Shown: piece by piece, positions 34,457 to 42,351 of the stretch
Layout: each line of letters starts with the position of its first letter
Position numbering within the stretch: position 1 is the first letter of the stretch
DNA from: a bacterium
Lineage (GTDB): Bacteria > Bacillota > Clostridia > Lachnospirales > Lachnospiraceae
Assembly: GCA_030539165.1 (NCBI GenBank)
Contig: JAUNSO010000013.1
Coordinates: 16,187 to 67,124, forward strand
Direction of reading: 5' to 3'
DNA length: 50,938 nt
Notes under the pieces: generated by a model
Seen by the model: the letters and a program-made list of their open reading frames with translations, nothing else
Told to the model about the DNA's origin: nothing
The model's database searches: none
Program-made: the position numbers and the translations under genes

Positions 34457-34998
34457 TGAATCATTTTGTAAAAGGAAATCCGGATCTGTGTATAGGATGC
34501 AGAACCTGTATGATCAGTTGTGTCATTGCACATGAGGGTAGAAGAATATTTGAAATCGATCCGGACGGATATGATTTTAATCCCAGATTACATATGGTGA
34601 AAACCAGAAAGATTTCTGTGCCTGTACAGTGCAAGCACTGCGAAGATCCCGCCTGCATGGCAGCCTGTCCGAAGAACTGCATAACCATACAGAATCACAG
34701 TGTATATCTGGATACAAAGGGCTGTATCGGTTGTAAGAGCTGTATGGAGGCATGTTCGTTTGGCGCAATCGACATGGTTACGACCAAAAGTGAAAAACAA
34801 ATCGATGGAAGTGAACGTGTCATAGCCAATAAATGCGACCTGTGCGCTAATGTGCCGGGTGGACCTGCGTGCGTCAGAACGTGCCCGACAGATGCCCTGC
34901 AGCTGGTAGAAGAGGAAATGCTGGAGGAAAAGGTAGCAAACCGCAGACTGGAAGCCGCAAGAAGTCTGGCTGTGACAAAGGAGTTTCCGAATGGGTGA
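34456..34998 (+). CDS. HycB/HydN-like polyferredoxin subunit 2
   Basis: 180 residues with four cysteine clusters: CIGCRTCMISC, CKHCEDPACMAACPKNC, CIGCKSCMEAC and CDLC...CVRTCP. It resembles E. coli HydN/HycB, which transfer electrons from FdhF. The helical tail (EEEMLEEKVANRRLEAARSL) could mediate assembly. Its ATG overlaps the fdhF stop, so the stoichiometry is probably linked. It completes the four structural genes (two HycB-like, HydA, FdhF) expected for a hydrogen-dependent CO2 reductase. Confidence 0.9.
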   Translation: MNHFVKGNPDLCIGCRTCMISCVIAHEGRRIFEIDPDGYDFNPRLHMVKTRKISVPVQCKHCEDPACMAACPKNCITIQNHSVYLDTKGCIGCKSCMEACSFGAIDMVTTKSEKQIDGSERVIANKCDLCANVPGGPACVRTCPTDALQLVEEEMLEEKVANRRLEAARSLAVTKEFPNG

Positions 34999-35596
34999 CG
35001 GTAAGAAATTCGTGAATCCGTTTTTTGTTGCGTTACCTATTTTGGCTTTGATTACCATTCTGGTGATGTGTGGAACCTACTTTATACTGGAGCAGGACAC
35101 GCATCACGTTCAGAAAGAGTTTCTCGATACGGCAGAACATGATATACTATGGAACGTAACAGAGGCTAAGGATGATCAAACCGATACATATTATCAGCTG
35201 TTTATAGCAGAAAAGCAGGGAGAGTACATTGCCTTTCAAATGAGTGAAGGAGAACTTGACAAAATTGAAGGATGTGCAGGAAGCTACTATCCGGAATCCT
35301 ATTGGCAGGGTGAATGTAGTGACAGGGATTTAACCGCACTGTTTCAATACGAGATATCGGAAGGGGTCATATATGAGAAAGAACTGGAACATGTGAAGGT
35401 ATATGATATCAGTGCTTATAAAGGATATGAAAGCTACTTGGGAAATGGTGGCACAATTCTATTGCTCTTTCTTTGTTTCTGTGAGGCAGGAGTCAGTATT
35501 GTCTTATTTGTTGTTCTGCTAGTCATTGGGATTGTCATTCAGGTAAAGCATAGAAACAGCAGGAGGTACGTTGATGGAACAACTCATTCAATATAG
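34991..35596 (+). CDS. Two-span membrane protein of unknown function
   Basis: 201 residues. A helix near residues 11-32 is followed by an extracytoplasmic region of ~120 residues rich in acidic and aromatic residues, then a long hydrophobic stretch (about 152-187) and a basic cytosolic tail. The ATG overlaps the end of the ferredoxin gene by 8 nt, so it is cotranscribed with the formate-hydrogenase module, but nothing in the sequence ties it to that enzyme. No family recognised. Confidence 0.6.
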   Translation: MGDGKKFVNPFFVALPILALITILVMCGTYFILEQDTHHVQKEFLDTAEHDILWNVTEAKDDQTDTYYQLFIAEKQGEYIAFQMSEGELDKIEGCAGSYYPESYWQGECSDRDLTALFQYEISEGVIYEKELEHVKVYDISAYKGYESYLGNGGTILLLFLCFCEAGVSIVLFVVLLVIGIVIQVKHRNSRRYVDGTTHSI

Positions 35597-36005
35597 AACA
35601 TTTACAACGGAAGATATTACAGAAGTGCTTCAGATGTGGCAGAAAACATCCGGTGTCAGAATGCATGAGAATGGAGAGGATTCTGAAAGCGGCATACGCC
35701 AGTGCATTTTACGAAATGAAGGACTGAGCTTCGTTGCCGAGGATGACGGAGTGATTGTTGGTGCAGTTCTGAATGGAGAAGATGGAAGAAGAGGCTACAT
35801 CTATCATTTGGTTGTAAAGGAGAATTACAGAAAGCAGGGAATCGCATCACAGCTTTTGGCATTAACGGAGCAAAAAATGAGTAGTCTGAACATCCATAAA
35901 CTGGCACTGTTTGTTCTTGATGAAAATGAGGGAGCGCAAAAATTCTATCAGACAATAGGCTGGAAGGAAGTAAATGAGGCAAAGACATATGCTAAGTTAG
36001 TATAA
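35574..36005 (+). CDS. GNAT family N-acetyltransferase
   Basis: 143 residues. The acetyl-CoA loop is VVKENYRKQGIASQLL (pattern V-x-x-x-R-x-x-G-I/L-G/A), and the late helix is LDENEGAQKFYQTIGWKEV. This is a single-domain GNAT of the type that acetylates small molecules or protein N-termini. AGGAGG is 7 nt before the ATG at 35574. It overlaps the end of the preceding membrane-protein gene by 23 nt. Confidence 0.85.
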   Translation: MEQLIQYRTFTTEDITEVLQMWQKTSGVRMHENGEDSESGIRQCILRNEGLSFVAEDDGVIVGAVLNGEDGRRGYIYHLVVKENYRKQGIASQLLALTEQKMSSLNIHKLALFVLDENEGAQKFYQTIGWKEVNEAKTYAKLV

Positions 36006-36053
36006 ATCGGGTTATAGATAGGACGCAGCATGTGTAGGTGAGGGAAAAGTACA

Positions 36054-36530
36054 ATGAGAAGAAAAGACAGAGAAGTTGCAGATGATGCAAAGATAGATGA
36101 AATAATCAGCCAGAGCAAAATATGCAGACTTGGCTTTCATGATGACGGAGAGGTATATATTGTCCCTTTGAATTTTGGTTATGTTCATAAGGACAACAAA
36201 AGGATCATGTATTTTCATAGTGCAAAAGAGGGAAGAAAAGTTGATTTGATCAGATGCAGTCCAAAGGTCGGATTTGAGCTTGATACAGCCTTTGAAATGT
36301 GGGAAGCGGATATTGCCTGTGATTTTTCAGCAGGCTATCAAAGTGTTATAGGTACAGGCATTATAAGTGAATTGACTGACTATGAAAGTAAGAAAGCGGG
36401 ACTGATGGAGCTGATGAAAACGCTTACAGGAAAAGAACAATGGACGTTTGATGAAAACATGGTAAATGCGGTATCAGTCTTTCAATTAGAAATAGAGAAG
36501 CTTTCATGTAAGGAACACATGCGATCATGA
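36054..36530 (+). CDS. Pyridoxamine 5'-phosphate oxidase-like flavin protein (NimA-type)
   Basis: 158 residues. The N-terminal pattern MRRKDREVADDAKIDEIISQSKICRLGF followed by VYIVPLNFGY and MYFHSAKEGRKVDLIR is that of the FMN-binding split-barrel proteins often named 5-nitroimidazole reductase NimA or PNPOx-like. They bind FMN or heme as dimers; the physiological reaction is usually unknown. It stands apart from the upstream GNAT gene by 48 nt. Confidence 0.82.
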   Translation: MRRKDREVADDAKIDEIISQSKICRLGFHDDGEVYIVPLNFGYVHKDNKRIMYFHSAKEGRKVDLIRCSPKVGFELDTAFEMWEADIACDFSAGYQSVIGTGIISELTDYESKKAGLMELMKTLTGKEQWTFDENMVNAVSVFQLEIEKLSCKEHMRS

Positions 36531-36577
36531 TGGATTTACATTTCAACCTTACACTTTTATACTAGGAGGAAAGAATC

Positions 36578-37057
36578 ATGGCAGCAGAAAAGGCTACATT
36601 CTCAGATTTTGTATCTGCAGTTGCGCCCGAGCACCAGGCGTTTGTTGAGACACTTCATAACAAACTGCTAGAGCAGGGGTGCGATCTTGTCATCAAGGAA
36701 GCAAAGAGCGGTTATACCGCCTCGTACCAATTTGAGAAAAAGACAATTATGAACTGGGTATTTCGTAAATCAGGTATTTTGGCACGAATTTACGGCGATC
36801 ACGTCGGCGAGTATGAAGAAGTAATCGCCTCCCTCCCTGCAGATATGCAGAAACAAATGATTACTTCCCGCGACTGCAAGAGATTACTGGATCCCAATGC
36901 CTGCAGCGATACATGCGTGAAAGGATTTGTTTATTCTTTAAATAGCAGTCTATATAAGAAATGCCGTAATGACGGGATGTTCTTTCTGCTGACAAAGGAA
37001 ACCGCAGAAGCGATAGCGGCGCTTGTTTGTGCGGAGGTTGCTGTGCGCAGCAGGTAA
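36578..37057 (+). CDS. Conserved small cytosolic protein of unknown function
   Basis: 159 residues, no signal peptide or membrane helix. A cysteine-rich C-terminal half (CKRLLDPNACSDTC, then KKCRNDGMFF) could bind metal. The first half is a mixed alpha/beta region with YTASYQFEKKTIMNWVFRKSGILARIY. I recall similar uncharacterised Firmicute proteins but cannot name the family. AGGAGG precedes the ATG. Confidence 0.65.
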   Translation: MAAEKATFSDFVSAVAPEHQAFVETLHNKLLEQGCDLVIKEAKSGYTASYQFEKKTIMNWVFRKSGILARIYGDHVGEYEEVIASLPADMQKQMITSRDCKRLLDPNACSDTCVKGFVYSLNSSLYKKCRNDGMFFLLTKETAEAIAALVCAEVAVRSR

Positions 37058-37117
37058 TGAGAAATTTCGGTGTTGTTTTATGTTCGGCTAAAATATGAAG
37101 TAATAGGAGATGGTTTG

Positions 37118-37555
37118 ATGCAGATTTCAAGCAGATTAACAATGGCGATTCATGTCATTGTCTGTATAGATACCTTTAAAGATGAATATAAAGTGACCAG
37201 TGATTTTCTGGCCGGAAGCGTAAATGTAAATCCGGTAGTTATTAGAAGACTTCTCGGTCAGCTTAAAGATGCCGGTATTGTAGAGGTTACAAGAGGAAGC
37301 GGTGGAGCACAACTTGCAAGACCACTTGAACAGATAACAATGCTGGACTTATATCATGCTGTAGAATGCGTTGATGATGGAGAGTTATTTCATTTTCATG
37401 AAAAACCAAATCCAAAATGTCCTGTGGGAAAAAATATCCATAATGTATTGGATGATAAACTGGATCAGGTTCAAAAGGCAATGGAAGATGAGATGTCTAG
37501 AATATCTATGAAATCAGTTATTGAAGATACAAAGAAATTTATAGCAGCAGAATAA
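37118..37555 (+). CDS. Rrf2 family transcriptional regulator
   Basis: 145 residues beginning MQISSRLTMAIHVIV, with a winged helix where VNPVVIRRLLGQLKDAGIVEVTRGSGGAQLAR is the recognition helix and wing. Only one cysteine lies in the region where [Fe-S]-binding Rrf2 proteins have three (NPKCPVG), so it is more like the thiol- or effector-sensing YwnA group. The ATG at 37118 has AGGAGA at good spacing. It is immediately upstream of a cupin gene whose promoter has two identical palindromes, the likely operator of this regulator. Confidence 0.88.
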   Translation: MQISSRLTMAIHVIVCIDTFKDEYKVTSDFLAGSVNVNPVVIRRLLGQLKDAGIVEVTRGSGGAQLARPLEQITMLDLYHAVECVDDGELFHFHEKPNPKCPVGKNIHNVLDDKLDQVQKAMEDEMSRISMKSVIEDTKKFIAAE

Positions 37556-37560
37556 ATAAG

Positions 37561-37590
37561 AACCGTACTTTTCTAACGAGGGGTACGGTT
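37561..37590 (+). terminator. Hairpin after the Rrf2 gene
   Basis: AACCGTAC and GTACGGTT make an 8-bp stem around a 14-nt loop, 6 nt after the Rrf2 stop. The following sequence is AT-rich but has only a short T run, so termination may be partial. Confidence 0.5.
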
Positions 37591-37604
37591 TAAAAATAAT
37601 TCTG

Positions 37605-37668
37605 TTGTAACTATTGACATTACAACAAAACGATGATATAGTTCGTATTGTAATGATGACGGTTACAA
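37605..37668 (+). promoter_or_regulatory. Cupin-gene promoter with two TTGTAA-N9-TTACAA operators
   Basis: The promoter is TTGACA (37614-37619), 17 bp, TATAGT (37637-37642). One palindrome TTGTAA-N9-TTACAA spans 37605-37625 and covers the -35. A second with the same spacing spans 37648-37668, about at +1. The centres are 43 bp apart, roughly four helical turns. This arrangement suits repression by a dimer bound at both sites; the adjacent Rrf2 protein is the obvious candidate. Confidence 0.82.
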
Positions 37669-37697
37669 CAAAACAAAGAAAATTGGAGGATAATCAA

Positions 37698-38048
37698 ATG
37701 AGTAATTATGCAAAAATGAGTGTGTCAAATGAAGCAAGAGTAGAACTTCACGATCAGATCGGTTTGACAGGAGCAGAAGTCAGTATCAATATCCTTCCTG
37801 CAGGAGCCAGCGTTCCATTTATTCATTCTCATAAGCAGAATGAGGAAATCTATGTTGTTCTTTCCGGAAAAGGAAAAGCGGTAATCGATGAAGAGACAGT
37901 AGAAATTAAGTCCGGTGACTGGATTCGCATTTCTCCCAAAGGCAAGAGACAGTTCTTTGCAGCAGAAGATTCGGATATCAGTTACGCATGTATTCAGGTG
38001 AAAGCAGGTTCACTTGAAGGTTATACAATGACAGACGCTATTGTTTAA
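37698..38048 (+). CDS. Single-domain cupin protein
   Basis: 116 residues. The cupin barrel is visible as motif 1 PFIHSHKQNEEIYVVLSGKGKAVID (G(X)5HxH(X)3,4E(X)6G type: His residues and Glu present) and motif 2 around SGDWIRISPKGKRQFFA. The metal-binding residues of motif 1 are kept; the motif 2 His is absent. Small cupins of this kind are often stress-induced with unknown substrate. GGAGG precedes the ATG at 37698; an earlier in-frame ATG lies inside the operator region. The two-site promoter suggests tight control by the upstream Rrf2 protein. Confidence 0.85.
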   Translation: MSNYAKMSVSNEARVELHDQIGLTGAEVSINILPAGASVPFIHSHKQNEEIYVVLSGKGKAVIDEETVEIKSGDWIRISPKGKRQFFAAEDSDISYACIQVKAGSLEGYTMTDAIV

Positions 38049-38073
38049 TCAATCACATACAATAAAGGTGGTT

Positions 38074-38107
38074 ACTCCCAGCATCGTTATGGTGTTGGGA
38101 GTTTTTA
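38074..38107 (+). terminator. Terminator after the cupin gene
   Basis: ACTCCCA and TGGGAGT pair around a ~15-nt loop and are followed by TTTTAT. It lies 25 nt after the cupin stop and 35 nt before the convergent fic stop. Confidence 0.78.
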
Positions 38108-38142
38108 TATACTTTACCTCAGACAAGGTCTATACGTTGTGG

Positions 38143-39189
38143 CTATTTAAGTCTGTAGTAGAAGGTGGATCTTCCTGTGCCTTCCCGTTTGATATCACCG
38201 GAGGCAACAAGTTTTCTTAAGGCGCCTTCAATAGCACTCACGCTGAGAGAAGGACACAACTCTCTAATATCTTGTTTAGTGAATTTGCCAATTTTATAAT
38301 CGATCGCTTTCTGGACCATCTCAAGAGCGGATAATTTATCCTCGACTAAAGAAAATCTGTCTTCAAAATCACGGTATGCAGCAATAACGATACCGAGGAA
38401 ATATTTAATGAAAGGAAGAATGTCTTCTGTTCCTTCATGCCAACCCTCCTGAGAACATTGAAGTGCCTGATAATAAGATTCTTTTGTGTGTGAAATCTTT
38501 GCTTCCAGTGAAATGTATTTACCAACATAAAAGCCATTTCTGTAAAGTAGCAGTGTAGTCAGAAGCCGGCTCATACGACCATTGCCATCATTAAATGGAT
38601 GGATGCAAAGAAAATCATGGATGAATATTGGAATCGCAAGCAAAGGTTCTACTTCATAATTCCCGACGACACGATTGAACTCTTCACAGATTCGATCCAA
38701 TGCTGTTGGTGTCTCATAAGGAGCAAGAGGAGTGAAAAGAATTTCCTGATGTCCGTCAGGATAGGTGGCGCTAATATAGTTCTGCACACTTTTTGTCTGA
38801 CCTGCCATGGGATTATTCATATGGCTGTACATGATTTTGTGGAGATGCAAAATGTAGTTTCTGGTTATTGGAATAGCATCAAAACTTTCGTGGATAATAC
38901 TTAGGACATCACGATAGCCAGCAATTTCCTGCTCTTCACGGTTACGTGGTGTAGTTTTTTCTTCTACTAACTGCTTGATTCGAGTACTGGTTGTTACAAT
39001 CCCTTCAATAGCATTAGATGCCTCTGTACTTTGAATTTTCGCGATTTCAACAAGACGTTCCAATTCTTTGGGACGTTGTTTCAAATACTGTTCTTGTTTG
39101 CCGGATTCTTTATAGATAGCAGCAATGTATCCAAGAATCTCAGAATCCCATTTTTGATTTCTAATATCGCTGTAATTGAATGTCCTCAT
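38143..39189 (-). CDS. Fic domain AMP-transferase with C-terminal winged helix
   Basis: 348 residues. The Fic active site is HPFNDGNGRMSR (HPFx[D/E]GNGR consensus with catalytic His). An N-terminal inhibitory helix carries SNAIEG, fitting the [S/T]xxxE[G/N] rule, so this is a class II, self-inhibited Fic. Residues ~275-348 form a winged helix (LSVSAIEGALRKLVASGDIKREG). Fic proteins attach AMP from ATP to Ser, Thr or Tyr of target proteins. The HTH suggests it binds its own promoter, where two identical palindromes overlap the promoter elements. AGGTGG precedes the ATG. Confidence 0.94.
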   Translation of the reverse strand: MRTFNYSDIRNQKWDSEILGYIAAIYKESGKQEQYLKQRPKELERLVEIAKIQSTEASNAIEGIVTTSTRIKQLVEEKTTPRNREEQEIAGYRDVLSIIHESFDAIPITRNYILHLHKIMYSHMNNPMAGQTKSVQNYISATYPDGHQEILFTPLAPYETPTALDRICEEFNRVVGNYEVEPLLAIPIFIHDFLCIHPFNDGNGRMSRLLTTLLLYRNGFYVGKYISLEAKISHTKESYYQALQCSQEGWHEGTEDILPFIKYFLGIVIAAYRDFEDRFSLVEDKLSALEMVQKAIDYKIGKFTKQDIRELCPSLSVSAIEGALRKLVASGDIKREGTGRSTFYYRLK

Positions 39190-39209
39190 CCCTTACACCA
39201 CCTTTTGTT

Positions 39210-39289
39210 CCCTTATAATATAGCTAAAAATAAGGGAAAAGTCAATGACTATATAAATGTTTCCCTTATTATTATGGGTAAAATAAGGG
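39210..39289 (-). promoter_or_regulatory. fic promoter with two CCCTTAT-N13-ATAAGGG palindromes
   Basis: On the minus strand TTGACT and TATATT are 17 bp apart at about 39217-39245, ideal for sigma-A. Palindrome one (39210-39236) has its half-sites in the spacer and just past the -10. Palindrome two (39263-39289) is the same CCCTTAT-N13-ATAAGGG exactly 53 bp upstream, five helical turns. This is a strong operator design for a dimeric repressor, probably the Fic protein's own winged helix. Confidence 0.85.
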
Positions 39290-39394
39290 GAATTATATTT
39301 GAGGTTGTATAGGCTCTGAAATTTTTAAAGATTTGATTCAAAAATAGCAAAAATGTTTGTAAGAATTAAAGATACATTAATACAGTTAATGTAA

Positions 39395-39751
39395 TCAATC
39401 AGTTGACAGGCTTATATAAGCTTGCCGTTTTATGGATTTCTTTTTTTCAATTGTTTCTGATTCATCATATGTAAAGAAAGGGGAAATCATAAAGTATAGT
39501 GCAATAGTAAAAGCAATTCCGACAATTGATGATGTAATGCCATCAGACCAGTGAGCTCACCACATGGGGAAATTAAAAATTCCAATGCCTGATTTTGCAA
39601 AGAAACCGGTAATCTGAATGATTACATGTGCAATTGCCAAAAAAAAATTGTTTTTCAAAAACGCGCTCGACCAACGGCTGCCCATAATTACCTTCTGCTG
39701 TAATTTGATTTTGATTCTATTTTGTAGTATCTGTATTTTTGGTTTTAGTAT
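39395..39751 (-). pseudogene. Remnant of a polytopic membrane protein gene, interrupted by a stop
   Basis: The minus strand has one reading frame with several hydrophobic segments. It contains NNFFLAIAHVIIQITGFFAKSG, then an in-frame TGA at 39557-39559, then a segment of the type GITSSIVGIAFTIALYF and a lysine-rich tail before the final TGA at 39395-39397. The frame lacks an obvious start and ribosome site. It looks like the decayed end of an uptake or efflux protein whose family I cannot name. The rest of 39300-39950 is AT-rich with no coding signal. Confidence 0.45.
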
Positions 39752-39959
39752 TCATTACATTGGTTTATGTTTTAAAGGTGATTTTGATAAGGTGTTGAAT
39801 AGAATTGGACAAACAATAATTATTAAAACCAAATACTTGTTGTGCATATTGTGTTAGTATGCTATTGAAAGCAGAGAACATTTGTTGAAAATAGCACATA
39901 AAACAAATGCTGTCTCATATTGACCAAATTGTAGATAAAGACAAATGGGAGGACAGAAA

Positions 39960-41363
39960 ATGAAAAAGAAATTAGCGGCAATTGTACTATCAGCAGCAAT
40001 GGTTATGTCATTGTGTGCATGCGGAAGCAGCACAACAGCACAAAGCGGTGAAACAAAAGCAACATCTGATGCAGCAGAAGCAACGGAGGAAACAACAGAA
40101 ACGACAGAAGCAGCATCAGAAGACACAGCAACAGAAACTGCAACAGGATTAAAGGGACATTTTTCAATTTATCATTTTCACGCAGAAGATGAATCCGGTA
40201 CATCAAAGGCCTTCTGGGCAGCGGCGAATAAATTTCAGGAAGAAAACCCGAATGTTCAGATTGATTATATTTTTACAGACTCCAATAATTATCAGGAAAA
40301 ATTAACTACCTATATGGCAGGAGATGAGCTGGCAGATGTATGGCTTACGAAAGGTGATATGCTTCCGACATTTGCAGATGGTGGCTTGATTCAATCAGCA
40401 GACCAGTATATTTCAAAAGATTCCGATTGGAGTTCAAAATATGTAGAAGGTGCATTTACAGATTGTACATATGATGGAAAACAATGGGGCGTTCCATTCC
40501 AGATGCAGGCAAACTGTATTGGCGTATACAACCAGGCAATATTTGATGAGTGCGGAATTAAAGGATGGCCTGAGACATGGACAGAATTGTTAGAAGATTG
40601 TGAGAAAATTAAAGCAGCCGGCTACACTCCAATCGGCATGGGAAATAAAGATCAGTGGCTTGCAGAATCAGCAGTTTTCAATACATATGCATATAAGTAT
40701 GTTGACCAGGATTGGTTCAACAGCCTTTCCAGTAATGAAGGCGCAAAATTTACAGATGAGAAGTTTGTAAAAGCACTTGCAGGATTCCAGAATATTGCAC
40801 AGTACTTTAATTCAGATATGAATTCTATCGATCAGGATGAAATGTATTCTTTGTATTACAACAAAAAATGCGCAATGTTCTTTAACGGAGCATGGTCAAT
40901 TGGTACATTACTTGAAAACTGTCCGGAAGACGTACTCAGCAACACACATGTTGGCTTAATGCCGGCAGTTGAAGGAGAGTCTGGTACAAAATTTGATACA
41001 GCAGCAGGTGCAGGCTGGAATTATGTGGTTAATTCCAAACTGGAAGGGGATGACCTGACAGCTTGCCTTGCTTTTCTGAAAGCAGTTACAACAGATGCAT
41101 ATGCAGATGACGCATTAGCACAAGGCTTTATCTCAGCAGCTAAGACAACAGACACATGTGATATGTCTTCTTTGAAACCATTATTCAGCGAATACTATGA
41201 ATTAGCATCTACAATGAATAATTGTTCTATCTTCGACTGTGTACTTCCATCAGAAGTAGGTTCAGGTGTTCTGTATGCAGATACACAGCAGTTGATTGCA
41301 AATTCCATAACGCCGGAAGATATGGCTGCAGATTGCCAGTCTGCGCTGGAAGCAAATTATTAA
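39960..41363 (+). CDS. Sugar ABC transporter solute-binding lipoprotein (CUT1 type)
   Basis: 467 residues. Lipoprotein signal with Cys21 in SLCACGSS, then a Thr/Glu/Ala-rich linker (24-65) and a type 1 extracellular binding fold: PNVQIDYIFTDSNNYQEKLTTYMAGDELADVW, PFQMQANCIGVYNQAIFDECGI, MFFNGAWSIGTL. It should capture an oligosaccharide or glycoside for the two permeases downstream. The ATG at 39960 has GGGAGG upstream. A 11-bp stem-loop after the stop may keep this mRNA segment more abundant than the permease part. Confidence 0.93.
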   Translation: MKKKLAAIVLSAAMVMSLCACGSSTTAQSGETKATSDAAEATEETTETTEAASEDTATETATGLKGHFSIYHFHAEDESGTSKAFWAAANKFQEENPNVQIDYIFTDSNNYQEKLTTYMAGDELADVWLTKGDMLPTFADGGLIQSADQYISKDSDWSSKYVEGAFTDCTYDGKQWGVPFQMQANCIGVYNQAIFDECGIKGWPETWTELLEDCEKIKAAGYTPIGMGNKDQWLAESAVFNTYAYKYVDQDWFNSLSSNEGAKFTDEKFVKALAGFQNIAQYFNSDMNSIDQDEMYSLYYNKKCAMFFNGAWSIGTLLENCPEDVLSNTHVGLMPAVEGESGTKFDTAAGAGWNYVVNSKLEGDDLTACLAFLKAVTTDAYADDALAQGFISAAKTTDTCDMSSLKPLFSEYYELASTMNNCSIFDCVLPSEVGSGVLYADTQQLIANSITPEDMAADCQSALEANY

Positions 41364-41379
41364 TTTATAGTGAAGAAGG

Positions 41380-41410
41380 TACGCGCCAGACGAAAAGTAT
41401 CTGGCGCGTA
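41380..41410 (+). terminator. Intra-operon stem-loop between binding protein and permease genes
   Basis: TACGCGCCAGA and TCTGGCGCGTA form a perfect 11-bp stem around a 9-nt loop, followed by GTTTC and no long T-run. Such hairpins often give partial termination or protect the upstream mRNA, raising binding-protein level over permease level. Confidence 0.65.
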
Positions 41411-41460
41411 GTTTCAATTCATGTGTATAAGAAAAAAATATCAGGAAGGGAGGCAAATTC

Positions 41461-42351
41461 TTGAACACAAGAGAAATACAGAACAAAAAACAATATATTT
41501 GGATTTACGCACTGGTCTTGATTCCCTTTATTTATTTTCTAATAGTAATGATTGTTCCACTGGGTACATCTGTCTACTATAGTCTTACCAAATGGAAAGG
41601 TGTGGGAGCTCCCAAATTTATTGGGTTGAAAAACTACATTACATTGTTAAAAACTCCGGATTTCTGGCTTGTTACAAAAAATACATTATTTTTATGCATT
41701 GCATGTACGATTGGTCAGGTGGGAATTGCTTTATTGATTGCGTTTCTCATGACTTTCAAAAAGCTTCGATTCAAAAATTTCCACAGAGCAGTCATCTTTT
41801 TTCCAGTAGTTATGGCAGCGATTGTGGTAGGTTATGTTTGGAGATTTATATACAATTCTAATTATGGACTACTGAATTCTTTCCTTACAGCTATTGGAAG
41901 ATCAGATTGGATACAATATTGGCTGGATGACAAAAATATCGTATTAGGGATGGTGTCCATACCTGTTATCTGGCAATATATCGGACTTTATATGATTATT
42001 TTGATGAGTGGTATTTCCGCTATTCCCCAGGAAGTTTTCGAATGTGCAGAAATTGACGGCTGTACCGGATTAAAAAAGTCAATTTATATTACACTTCCCA
42101 TGATATGGGATACTTTGAAGATTTGTATTATTTTATGTGCTGCTGGAACAATGAAAATATATGACCATCTCGTTGCATTAACAAACGGTGGACCGGGACG
42201 CGCCACAGAATCCTTGGCAATGTACTGTTATGAATATACATTTAAGTTCGGAAATTTTGGAATGGGAGCGGCAATTGCTGTTACAATTCTCGTATTTGCC
42301 TTTGGAATTGCAGGCATTATACAATTGGTTATGGGAGGTAAAAATAAATGA
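41461..42351 (+). CDS. Sugar ABC transporter permease (MalF-like)
   Basis: 296 residues, six membrane helices. The EAA loop reads ECAEIDGCTGLKKSIYITLPMIW (EAA---G-------I-LP). TTG start with GGGAGG 7 nt upstream. The stop overlaps the next permease gene as ATGA. A CUT1-type channel half. Confidence 0.93.
   Translation: MNTREIQNKKQYIWIYALVLIPFIYFLIVMIVPLGTSVYYSLTKWKGVGAPKFIGLKNYITLLKTPDFWLVTKNTLFLCIACTIGQVGIALLIAFLMTFKKLRFKNFHRAVIFFPVVMAAIVVGYVWRFIYNSNYGLLNSFLTAIGRSDWIQYWLDDKNIVLGMVSIPVIWQYIGLYMIILMSGISAIPQEVFECAEIDGCTGLKKSIYITLPMIWDTLKICIILCAAGTMKIYDHLVALTNGGPGRATESLAMYCYEYTFKFGNFGMGAAIAVTILVFAFGIAGIIQLVMGGKNK

Noticed and set aside
39866..39880. Catabolite-repression (cre)-like sequence TGAAAGCAGAGAACA upstream of the sugar operon
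   Set aside because: The central CG and the right half do not match TGWAANCGNTNWCA and the length is off by one; not reported as a site.
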